In this document: positions 1-8,635 of the stretch, piece by piece | Numbering within the stretch: position 1 is the first letter of the stretch | Layout of the letters: every line of letters starts with the position of its first letter | Assembly: GCA_018873225.1 (NCBI GenBank) | Contig: JAEILZ010000007.1 | Span: 2,480,001-2,544,000 of the forward strand | Direction of reading: 5' to 3' | Origin: [Phialemoniopsis] sp. UDSM-2020 | Taxonomy: Eukaryota; Ascomycota; Sordariomycetes; Thyridiales; Thyridiaceae | Length of the DNA: 64,000 nucleotides | Translations under genes and position numbers: made by a program | Notes under the pieces: generated by a model | Told to the model about the DNA's origin: nothing | The model's database searches: none | Seen by the model: only the letters and a program-made list of their open reading frames with translations

Positions 1-891
1 ATGCTTGTGTACACGAGACTCAGTCCTCTGTCCGATCAAGAAATCTTCTTCATGGGATGTGACTTCGTGATCTCTTCACTTGATCTTAAAGCTCTCGAAG
101 CTACCTAGGTACTGAGATCTTGCTTGGCCAGGCATCGTCATATTACCCCTCCATCCATGGGTATGCATTGCATGTAACTATGGCATCTCTACTAGGTAGC
201 CCAATGTGGGGACACCCTTGGGTAGAATGCTCTGGGCTGCCAGGCTGCGAGGACCTAGTCTACATACTGAGTAGGTATCAGGACCATTGAAGTTTCGGGT
301 GTTTGGGACATGGGCTGTTGTTTATCGGTCTGATCTTAGTTATTGACCAATGAGTCACGCCGCATCTCAGCTGTAGACGGTTTTGTGAAGCACAGCCAGA
401 TACCTAAACACTGGACATGGTCTCCTGGCAACCTTGCTTCAAGGGCCCACTTTGGGCACGTATCACCGACCATGGGCAGACTGACGACTGAGCTCAAAAC
501 ACCTTTTCTTTTTGTAAACAACCCCTCCAAGACATGGCGCCGAGCTGGTCAAGTCAAAATGCAGTCTGGAAGGAAAGGAGCCTCTACTTTCCTACCTGCG
601 ACCCGGGCGCTATATATTTTTCACGAAGCAGATCGAAAACGGCTGTAGTGTCAGAACACACCCATGAAGAAAGTTGCTTGGCAGGCGTACGCATGGTGAT
701 GATTCCCCACATTATTCTTGGTATGTCGAGGTTCACAGTCACAAGCCACAGCAACCTCTGGCATGTTCAATTGAGATAAGAAGTCTTACACAACCTATCC
801 CACCGGGAATCCGCATGTTTCAAGTTCATCAGCAAGAAAGATCTCAGAGGCGGAGGCAAGGCAGTACAGTCAATTTGCTAAAAACTAATAC
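1..891. other. Intergenic, no gene recognised
   Basis: Several short open frames occur on both strands, but none has recognisable protein character or splice continuity. I see no RNA gene and no repeat that recurs elsewhere in the window. The stretch lies downstream (3') of the zinc-knuckle/hexapeptide gene that ends at 892. Confidence 0.5.
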
Positions 892-1962
892 CTAATCCTC
901 CTCCACCTCCTTCTTTATATATACTTTATCTTCCTCCTCTTCCTCCTTCCTAACCCAAGGGCCAACTCGTATTCCACCAGGAAGCACCACCCCTTCTCGA
1001 AGATGGGCGCCTTTCGGAACAATAAATCCGCCGGGGAGATTGGTGCCGCCGGGGAGAGTGGTGCCACTGGGGAGGTGCAAGCCTCCGGGCAGCATGGTGC
1101 CAGCCGGCAGGACAGTGTCGGCAGGTAACAACTTGCCCGCGTCGAACTGGCTCGTGCCAGCAATGATGTCGGCGGTGAGGATGACCCTTGGGGCCGCCGG
1201 GAATGTGACCTTGCCCATGGCCTTGAGGCCAGAGGGGCCGACAACCACCACGGAGGTGCTGTCCCCCGACCTGGGGACAGTCACCCCGTTGGGGAGAACC
1301 ATGCCGCCGGCAGGCAGCACCCATCCGTTTGGTCCAATGGGGACCGCAACTGAGCATATGCCCATTCTGGTGGCTTCGGGCGGGGCATCAATCCGCACAA
1401 TTACTCCCCGAGGGAGATGAACTTTGGGGGTTCGAACCCCGGCGATCTCGATCTCACCAGGGGCCTCGAGCACCCCAGTATCCCAGAGGACACTGACCCC
1501 GTAGGGCAGGATGTGACTTGCGCCATAGGCGCGGACGGTGGTGCCCCATTGGCCGTTATTGATCGTGCCGCCGGGGAGGGTGACCTTGCTCCTTTTGGGA
1601 GCCTTGAAGACGGTGCCGCCGGGCAGCACGATGGTGACGTTGCCGTCCGGGAAGGTGACCTCGGCCGGGGCATTTTGCTTGCTGTTGCTGCTGCTGGGGG
1701 TCGAGGGGCCCGCGGCCGGTTGGGCAGGCGCGTCTCGTCGATAAGCACCATTGGTGCAAACGTTGGCCTTGTGGCCGGTCTCACCGCACTGAGAAGAGTT
1801 AGGCTCACGTCACAAGGGCAGGATATACAGATGTGCGGCACGTCCGGAAGGTACAGGGCCCAAGGGGCTGGGACGACATACCTTGTAGCACTCGAAGCGA
1901 CCCTTCTTGCCGCCACCACCACCGCCGCCGTCATACGGCCGCTTGTACGATTCGCGATTCAT
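892..1962 (-). CDS. CCHC zinc-knuckle / LPxG hexapeptide-repeat protein (intact copy A)
   Basis: I do not recognise this family. Exon 1 is 1962-1882, the intron 1881-1789 (GTATGT...CAG, phase 0) and exon 2 is 1788-892, giving about 325 residues. Exon 1 encodes a short basic leader with seven glycines. The intron splits a CCHC knuckle: C25-x2-C28 ends exon 1 and H33 and C38 lie in exon 2. A Ser/Pro/Ala linker follows, then a body rich in LPGG/LPxG turns. Residues 248-301 are nine successive six-residue units of the form [LVI]-P-x-G-x-x (LPAGTM, LPGGLH, LPSGTT and so on). The tail is acidic (EEEEED...EVEED). A period of six with conserved Leu and Gly suggests a beta-solenoid-like rod; the knuckle suggests nucleic-acid binding. 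Both roles are inferred. It is the only undamaged member of a four-copy minus-strand array reaching to 7.1 kb. A long opposite-strand frame here is a shadow. Confidence 0.8.
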
Positions 1963-2044
1963 CTTCTAGACCGGTATCTCGTTAGTCACTGCCTGTCTCA
2001 AGGCGGAGAAGGAGATGAAAGGTGTAACTTACGAGCCGCTGTGA

Positions 2045-2515
2045 GAGAGAGAAAGAGAGAGCCCGGAGGCCACGACGGTCAACTGCCTCGAAGTCAATAT
2101 TGGCGCCTCAAAGTCAATGATGGACTCGCAAGAGCAAGGCCACCGAGTGCACCTACACAAAGCTTGTCTGGTACGAGAGAGAAGAGAGGTTGCCGTAAGG
2201 CCTCGACACAACTGCCTCAAGTCAATAACTCGCAACAACGAGGCCATCGAGTGCACTTACAGAAAGCTTGGTTGGTACGAGAGAAGAAAGAGGTTGCCGT
2301 AAGGCCACAACACAACTGCCTCGAAGTCAATAACTCGCAAGAACAAGGCCATCCAGTGCACTTACAGAAAGCTTGTTTGGCGGAGAGAAGAGAGATGGTG
2401 CCGTAAGGCCACGACGGTCAACTGCCTCAAAATCAATATTGGACTCGCAAGAACGAGGCCACCGAGTGCACCTACAGAAAGTTTGTTTGAACAGAAAAGA
2501 AGAGACTCTTCCCTC
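2045..2515. repeat. Tandem minisatellite, unit about 105 bases, 4+ copies
   Basis: A unit containing AGGCCAYCGAGTGCACYTAC followed by an AGAAAGCTTG-like segment, a GAGAGAAGA purine tract and CAACTGCCTC-AAGTCAAT recurs. Its GTGCAC landmark is at 2147, 2251, 2356 and 2466, so spacings are 104, 105 and 110 bases. A partial copy begins the array near 2050. Units differ by scattered substitutions, so the array is not freshly expanded. It lies directly upstream of intact gene A (minus strand, start 1962), in its promoter or 5' leader. No convincing open frame runs through it. Confidence 0.85.
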
Positions 2516-4329
2516 AGGGAAAGCTAGAACACGTTCGAGTCAGCAATTGCTCTCAAACATCGTCGATGGGTGCTGCTCACAAAATCGCTCTGGTCTGAAA
2601 AAAGAAGAGAAGAGGAGAAAAGACAAGTTCTCTCTGTACTGGGGATTTATGTTGGGACTTGTCAACAAACATTGACACACGACAACGTCATCTGCTGGTC
2701 ATAACTGAACGTGACTGTCCGCAGGCAGGTGCGCTTCTCGAGGGTACCTAGATACAACGAGCCCACGAACGCTCCCGGGTTATCAGCATGGTTCGTCATG
2801 ATAAGGGAAGATGGATGCTCATGATTGAGTTGAGGTCCGACTAGTGTCGCAAGTGGGTGTCAGAAAGGTTGCCGGGTTTGCACCAATCTCTACCCGATCA
2901 CTAACGAACTGAATGAGCCATATGCTCTTAGGTAGTGGGATAATCCTCAGTGGTCAGTCATGAATTGAAGTACATTGAGAAGGCAATGAGAAGGCAATCT
3001 ATGGGCGATGCCCACGCATCTAGACTTGCAACACTGGTCACATGCAGTGCTTCCCTTGAAGATGACCATTTTGCCGGTTGGCAACATTCTTGCAACTCTT
3101 GCACGTAACCATCAAGTCTTCTCATATCAAGTCTCAGTCTCAAATCGTCTGGAGCTCCCTGCTACGATAGAACATACACTGTGCCCTGAAGGTCATGTCC
3201 TCCTTTCAGGTACCATGTCACGAAACAAGACGGGACAGCCATGAGAAAAGCAGTCGTCGCCCACCAAGAAATATAAACACAAAAAGAATTGCCGGAGCAG
3301 GAGTCAATCCTGGGCTTTCGTCACATCATCTAGTTGAGAAGACGAAACATGCATGGGGTTGGGAATGGTGCCGCCAGGAAGACGATGATAAAGAGCTTGA
3401 CACTGCACTGTCCAGCACCGGATATTGACAGCAAGCAAGCATCTATAGCATATAATGGCAAATATGGTATGCTATTTTCTTATTACCCAGCATATTGGAT
3501 TACCTCAAAGTCTGGTAGATGCTAAGCCGTCAAGAACAGAACTTAATTCCCCGAACTTTAGTGACAATGTTCCATCTGGAGACCACAAGGGATCTTCAAG
3601 ATGAAATGCAGAGTTCTAATTGCCTTGACACAGCTTGAATCAGTCCGTGACTTGCAATGAGAAAGTGCTCTTTTTTGGACAGGTAGTTGGGGCTTGGAAA
3701 TACGGATTATTCCTTACTGCATGATCATCACAATGCATCACAACATACCGTAACAGCATATTCCACCACGTGAAATCTCATTACTTTCACGATAATTGAT
3801 GTTTAGTATCGTAGTTATCCGCTCCTACTGTAAAGAGAGGACATGGCACCAGATACAGGTTGACCGCGAACCCAGATATCGTGTAAGGCATGCACTCTTC
3901 AATGTTGTGGTCTCTTTGTTCCGATTGCCCACTCTCACTGCTGTCTCAAACATGAGCAGATGACGCAAAGCGCTGCCTCGATGCAGTGAGGTCAAAAGGT
4001 CTTATATTCTCCTCGGCTCCTGGGACTTTGCACCTTTCCTGAGTTGTCAAACCTTCATGTCCAGGCACAAGAGGGTGACAACATGCAAGCTCTAGTGTTC
4101 TATCAGGAAGAATCTACTGTGCTGCCTTGCCTCTCAGGCTTAAGATGATTTAACAGTGATATCTCCTGCAAGCTTTTACAGAGTTCTTAGGGCTGTTTAA
4201 ACAGGGAGAGATACCGGGCCTTTAGATGAGCCCCATCGCGTAGAACGCCGTGGGCGGGATACTGTTGATATAGTGATGCCACTGGTGTGTACGTGGATGC
4301 TGATGATAACATTACAAAACCTGCTTGCA
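2516..4329. other. Intergenic region holding one decayed MITE
   Basis: Apart from the decayed inverted-repeat element at about 2850-3020 I see no gene here. Short frames lack protein character. Composition is more AT-rich than in the flanking coding DNA. This separates intact copy A from the compacted pseudogene array B-C-D. Confidence 0.5.
2850..3020 (+). mobile_element. Decayed MITE (same family as 26156 and 60843)
   Basis: The left end CAAGTGGGTGTCAGAAAGGT matches the element at 60843 base for base. The internal CTTAGGTAGTGGGATAATCC module and the GTACATTGAGAAGGCAA segment are also shared. The right terminal repeat is broken: a 12-base tandem duplication (GAGAAGGCAAT twice) is followed by a scrambled CCCAC-containing end, and no target duplication can be recovered. 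It is therefore an old copy. Confidence 0.8.
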
Positions 4330-5685
4330 ATATATAATTACTGGTCTCCTCCACATTCCATCTCTTCCATCGTCTTCTTCTCTTCCCCATGCTAACCTCA
4401 GACGCCCAATCACGACGTGCCACCTTTGATGCCGTCGGGGAGTGCCACATTATCAGCCAGCAAGGCGTCATCCGGGACGATGAAGCCGCTGGGGAGAGTC
4501 GCGTAGCAGGGCAATGGGGAGATTGACGTTGCCGGGGAGAACGTTGCCCTCAGGGAGGATTTTGCCGCAAGGGAGCTACTCCTAGGCTTCCATTGGTAGC
4601 TCCACCTACACCATGTGTCTGAAGCCAGCACCACATGCATGTAGACTATGGATAATACCTCCATCAGGTCATGTTCAGCCATATATGAATTGGACTGCTT
4701 CTGGCTATCTGCTGCTTCTCTGACCACACGAACGTAGGACATATCTAACTGTTTAGGCAGTGGGATAATCGGACGAGAAACTGATCTTGCACCCCCTATA
4801 CATATGAGCCCGGTTCAGTTTGCGACTGCCAACCGTTAAGATGGTGCTGGGGAGAACGATTTCCGGCGAAGCCGGGAAAGCGATATTGCCCTTGGCGATA
4901 CAGCCAGAGCGGCCAACAACGACGGCAGTTTTTTCTTCCCCATTGTGGGGGATGACGACACCGTACGGAAAGATGATGCCCGGCGGAGGGATAACCCAGC
5001 CACTCGGGCCAATTGGCACGGCCACCGGAACCATACCCAATGCCGCACTCTCAGGGGCATCAACCCTGAGAGTGACTCCCCGCGGGAGATTCACTTCGGG
5101 GGCTTGAACCCCACAGTACTCGAATGTGGCACCAGGGCCACGAAGAACACCGACGTCCCAAAGGACCGTGACCCCGAGGGGCAGCGGAACGTTGGCGCCA
5201 TAGGCGCGGTGGATGGCGAGGCAGGAGCCGTTGTTGATGGTGCCGCCGGCCAGCGTAATTGTGCTCCGTTTCGGAGGCTTGATCGTCTTGCCGCCGGTAA
5301 TAAAACGGTGATGTTTCCGTCAGGGAACGACAAAACGACAAGGGCGTGGTCCTTGCTGTTGCTGCCGCTGCTGCCACTGCTGCGGCCGCGGCTGCTCCCA
5401 CCGCTGCGGCTCCGGCTCCGGCTGCCGCCACCGCCGCTGCTGTTGCTGGCTCTTCTTCCAGCACCACTTCCATCGTAGCCACTATTGCTACCGTTGCGGG
5501 TGATGTAGTCCAGAACACTGTGCTTCAGCTAGATTAATATCGTATTACAGGAGCAGGAGTACAGAAGCTGAGAGATTGGGAAGACATACCTTCCAGTGCT
5601 CAGCAGCGTCGTCATCAACACGGAGCTGCTTTCATTCGCCACCATCGCCATGATTCCAGTCCGGCCTCTTGTAGGATAATGACTC
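4330..5685 (-). pseudogene. Zinc-knuckle/LPxG paralogue B, disabled
   Basis: Homologous to copy A along its whole length. The exon-1 remnant lies at about 5685-5590 (ESLSYKRP... aligns with copy A RESYKRP), with the donor GTATGT kept at 5589 and the acceptor at 5518. Damage includes loss of the start ATG (ACG in its place), an in-frame TGA in exon 1, replacement of the first knuckle Cys by His, disruption of the second half of the knuckle, and a one-base frameshift just after FPDGNITVLLP near 5295. The central body (about 5290-4800) is open and similar to A (NLPRGVTLRVDAPES, VAVPIGPSGWVIPP). It is then split by about 225 bases of dispersed repeat, after which the hexapeptides resume (LPCGKI, LPEGNV, a frameshift, LPSGFI, VPDDAL, LADNVA, LPDGIK). 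The linker is encoded by a GC-rich triplet run at 5350-5460. Confidence 0.85.
4575..4800 (+). repeat. Dispersed repeat inserted in paralogue B
   Basis: It interrupts the B reading frame between the segment equivalent to copy A FDAGK and the hexapeptide run. It contains TTTAGGCAGTGGGATAATC at about 4753. More than 130 bases align with the copies at 13.3-13.5 kb (reverse) and 17.4-17.55 kb (shared TGCTTCTCTGACCAC, GAACGTAGGAC, AGGCAGTGGGATAA and CGAGAAACTG segments). No open frame is present. Boundaries are estimated from where homology to copy A stops and resumes. Confidence 0.7.
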
Positions 5686-5689
5686 GTTT

Positions 5690-6244
5690 TGCCCGGTCCC
5701 TTGGCAGCAACTTGGTGCCACGGGCAAGGCCAGTGGTCCCTTGACGATCATGGCTCTCTCGGGTATGATGGTGCTCGACGGTTGCAGGTTCTGTCAGGGA
5801 TGAGGGTTATCCCACTACCTAGATACACCACAGCCATGGCCCCTACAGAGGGGATCCAGTCATTTGGTCTGTTGATACCGACACCCCAAGCACGCCGAGG
5901 TGGCCTCAGACGGGGGATCAATCCGTACCAGTGTTCCTCGGGGGGGGGGGGTTAACGTTGTCGACCTTTGTCCCGGTCGCGATATCGAACCCTCCTGGGC
6001 CCTCGAGAACCCCAGCGTCCCAGAGCACGCTTACCCCGTAGGGCAGCACGTGACTTGCGCCATAGGCGCGGACGGTGGTGCCTCCTTGGCCGTTGTTGAT
6101 GGTCCCGCCGGGGATGGTGACTTTGCTCCTCTTGGGAGCCTTGAAGACGTTGCCGTCGGGGAAGGTGATCTCGGCCGGGGCGTTGTGCTTGCTGTCGCTG
6201 CTGCTATTGGTGCAAACGTTGGCCTTGTGGTCGGGTTCACCGCA
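5690..6244 (-). pseudogene. Zinc-knuckle/LPxG paralogue C, truncated
   Basis: It begins at the conserved exon-2 acceptor (CTCCAG before 6244) with the second half of the knuckle (CGEPDHKANVC) and reads FPDGNVFKAPKRS...LPYGVSVLWDAGVL much like copy A. Exon 1 is missing: the 3' end of paralogue D lies only about 68 bases upstream. The frame breaks at a run of twelve G/C bases (5940-5951); homology continues in another frame (RGTLVRIDPPSEAT). It then decays where a TAGGTAGTGGGATAACC motif sits (about 5811-5828). A short LARGTKLLP-like tail at 5690-5790 may be the remnant of the hexapeptides. This tail abuts exon 1 of B with no intergenic spacer. Confidence 0.75.
5808..5832 (-). repeat. Copy of the TAGGTAGTGGGATAACC core motif
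   Basis: Reverse-strand copy of the core shared by the dispersed repeats, followed (in its own orientation) by a CAGAACCTG segment also found in the copy at 17.5 kb. It lies at the point where homology of paralogue C to copy A fades, consistent with a short decayed insertion. Confidence 0.55.
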
Positions 6245-6311
6245 CTGGAGCAGAGTTGTCGACGGGGGCATGACCCGAGGGCCCCTGAATTCAGCGGGTG
6301 CCTCCCCCATA

Positions 6312-7125
6312 TCATGGTCGCCCGTCCTTCTTGCGCTCCTCCTCCTCCTCAACCTCCTGGGCCCAATCCCAGGCCTTGACCTTCAGCCCTCCAGGCAGGA
6401 CCGCACCTTACTGAATCCGGGCGCCCTCCGGAACGATAAACCCCTCGGGGAGCAGGGTGCCGCAGGGGAGAATGGTGCCACTGGGAAAGTACGTCCCTCC
6501 GGGGACAATGGTGCCAATGGGCAAGGCGATGTCAGCCGGCATAAACTTGCCAGCCTCGTACTTCTCCTTGCCAACAAAGATGTCGGCAGTCGGCATGACC
6601 CTTGGTGATGCCGGCAAGGTGATCGTGCCTGAGGCCGTAAGGCCACGAGGACCAACGACCACGGCCAGGGCGCTGTCCCCGAAGGGAACAGTCAGCCTGG
6701 CAAGGCAAGACCCGTCCATTCGGTCCCATGGGGACCGCAACCTTGCAAATCAAATGCTCATCTTCGTGGCCTCGGGCGGGGCGTTAACCTGCGCGACTGC
6801 TTCCCGAGTGAGCTTAATCTCTGGGACCTTGGTCCCGGCGGCGACCTCGATGCCACCGGAGTGTACCAGCATTCCACAGGACACCGACACCGAAGGGCAG
6901 AACGTAGGTCGCGCCGTAGGCGCACAAGGTCGTGGCCCCTTGGCCATTGTTGATCGTTCCACCCAAAAGGGTGATCTTGCTCCTCTTGAGAGGCTTGTAG
7001 ATAGTGCCTCCGGGGAGGAGGACGATGGTGATCGTCCCTTCAGGGAGGAAGAGACCCCGGCCGGGGCTTTGCTGCTGCTGGGTACCTTGGGAGCAGGAGG
7101 AGAACAACTGAAAAAGAAGACTCCT
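6312..7125 (-). pseudogene. Zinc-knuckle/LPxG paralogue D, disabled
   Basis: The body and C-terminus align with copy A, but exon 1 and the knuckle are absent. Homology starts at the Gln/Pro linker next to a CAGTGGGATAACC motif at 7126. Successive pieces lie in different frames: ITLLGGTINNGQGATT...GVGVLWNAGTL, then GGIEVAAGTKVPEIKL, then ICKVAVPMGPNGRVLP, then the hexapeptide region. Nine hexapeptide units are recognisable (MPADIA, LPIGTI, VPGGTY, FPSGTI, LPCGTL, LPEGFI, VPEGAR, an interrupted unit, LPGGLK), with a premature TAA at 6408 in unit eight. The acidic tail (EVEEEEERKKDGRP) ends at TGA 6314-6312. At least three frameshifts and one stop make it a pseudogene. Confidence 0.8.
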
Positions 7126-7142
7126 CAAAATTGACAGTGGGA
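7124..7142 (+). repeat. CAGTGGGATAACCC core motif at the 5' edge of paralogue D
   Basis: Another copy of the core, here lacking the leading TAGG. It coincides with the point where homology of D to copy A begins. Flanking similarity to the longer copies is not clear, so it may be a fragment or a chance match. Confidence 0.4.
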
Positions 7143-7781
7143 TAACCCATTTCGATACGGAGAGGCATTGGGCGTTCATTCTGGCCTCTGGTTGAGTAAG
7201 AACACCTTCCATGTCAATCAGAATCTGGCATAACTTACTAAGTATGTACGGACTAGGATAGCTTCAAATCCCTCTTGTTCACCCCAAATACCCATGGCCG
7301 TTATGGATGCCCGGACGGTGAGCTGCGTTTCTCGCTTTACGAGTGTGAGCGCAGATGCTTGATGGAGTTAGGCAACACTCCTTTCTTTGTTTGGGTGACT
7401 TGTTCGGACGAAGGAGTAGAATTGTCCTTGAAAGGTTGGGTTGGAGGAGAGACCGCGCAGGTGGGCTGCAAAGTGAGTTCATGATAAAGATGTTGTGAGC
7501 GAGGTTTGTTGCTTCCAAGGCTACTGCTGGTCCAAATCCACGTCAAGCCTGGGGATTGAAAACTTAATCGAGGGGCCCCTGCCCCTTGGTTTTGGCCTAC
7601 CTATTCATGGCCTGATGCCCCTTTCCTCGTCCTCCTTCTCCTTGGTCGGCCTGGTGCGATCTGCATGCGACCGAATTACAAAGTACGTAGAGTAATGATA
7701 CATGGGTAGTCCTTCCCGACGCCGTCCGCCGTGCGCTGCCATTTCTACTCGTGATCAGCTTTGCTACCTGCCCAGCTTGAG
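7143..7781. other. Intergenic, no gene recognised
   Basis: Lies between the pseudogene array and the 3' end of the CIA30 gene. Only short frames without protein character are present. Confidence 0.5.
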
Positions 7782-8635
7782 CTATGCTTCGCCCCATCTG
7801 ATCTTCTCGCCGTGCTTGTTTTTGAGTTCGCCCTCCTTCCCCGTGCCATCTTCTCCATGCGAGCCCTCGCCTGGGTCGTTCGTCGTCCATATCCTCTCTA
7901 TGCAGAGCTCAAATGGCCCCGGAACCCGATCGGTGAGCCCCAGGCCTATTGACCGGACCTTTTGTCGCAGGATTTCGGTCTGTGGCTCCACAACAAAACC
8001 ATGATTCGTTCGGACGAAATCATTCCACTTGACGACGATCGTCTCCCATTCTCCAGGCCGTTTTGAAAACAACCGATGTTGGTGTAGGTCCGTAGGCACC
8101 ACGGACTCGGTCTGCAAATTGATAAAGTAGCTTCGGCCGTCTGACTTGATGCGCATGGCAAGGTAGGCGTAGGGGTCTATATCCCATAGGCTTTTGCCAA
8201 AAACAGTCCTCTTCCTGTCCATAGTTCGCCAGGCGGCATACCCTGTGCGCTGTATATCGGGTCGGTTCTTGGGCAGCTCGGTAGATATCGTGCCGTGGAA
8301 CCGGACATAGCCGCCGGCGGGAGTATTCGAGGAAGGGGAGGGCCCTGACTGCTCTGTGGGCACCCAGTCGAGGTGAGCTGTGGAGAAGCCGCCGATATCT
8401 ACGTCGGACATAACCTTGCAGTCGTTCACGGAGTCTGCATCATGGAAAGAGTGAAGTTCCCACGGTCCGGAAGGTCCCTTGATGCCCTCAAGCTTGAATG
8501 CTGTGCGCCCAGTGGGTTAGCAGGCGGACGCCAGTTGGCGTAGACTTCAGACTGACCGATGTTCGATAACCTCTTGAACTCATCCACGCTCCTCCCAATG
8601 AAGCCTTTGCTCAGGAGAGTAGGTGTCGCACGCAT
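7782..8635 (-). CDS. cia30: Complex I intermediate-associated protein 30 (CIA30/NDUFAF1)
   Basis: An assembly chaperone that binds an intermediate of mitochondrial NADH:ubiquinone oxidoreductase. Exon 1 is 8635-8557, the intron 8556-8501 (GTCAGT...GCTAAC...CAG, 56 bases) and exon 2 is 8500-7782, giving about 265 residues. The joined N-terminus reads SVDEFKRLSNI-AFKLEGIKGPSGPWEL, as expected for fungal CIA30. The CIA30 domain follows: MSDVDIGGFSTAHLD, TGYAAWRT, SLWDIDPYAYLAMRIKSDGR, TDLHQHRLFSKRPGEWE, IGLGLTDRVPGPFEL. The last 25 residues are charged and not conserved in my recollection. The upstream Arg-rich leader is short for a presequence. The family is certain; the C-terminal end is less so. 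Confidence 0.92.

Noticed and set aside
1417..2406. 329-codon plus-strand frame opposite copy A and running into the minisatellite
   Set aside because: The minus strand carries the knuckle, hexapeptides and a canonical intron shared by paralogues. The plus frame only mirrors the periodic repeats and has no conserved feature.
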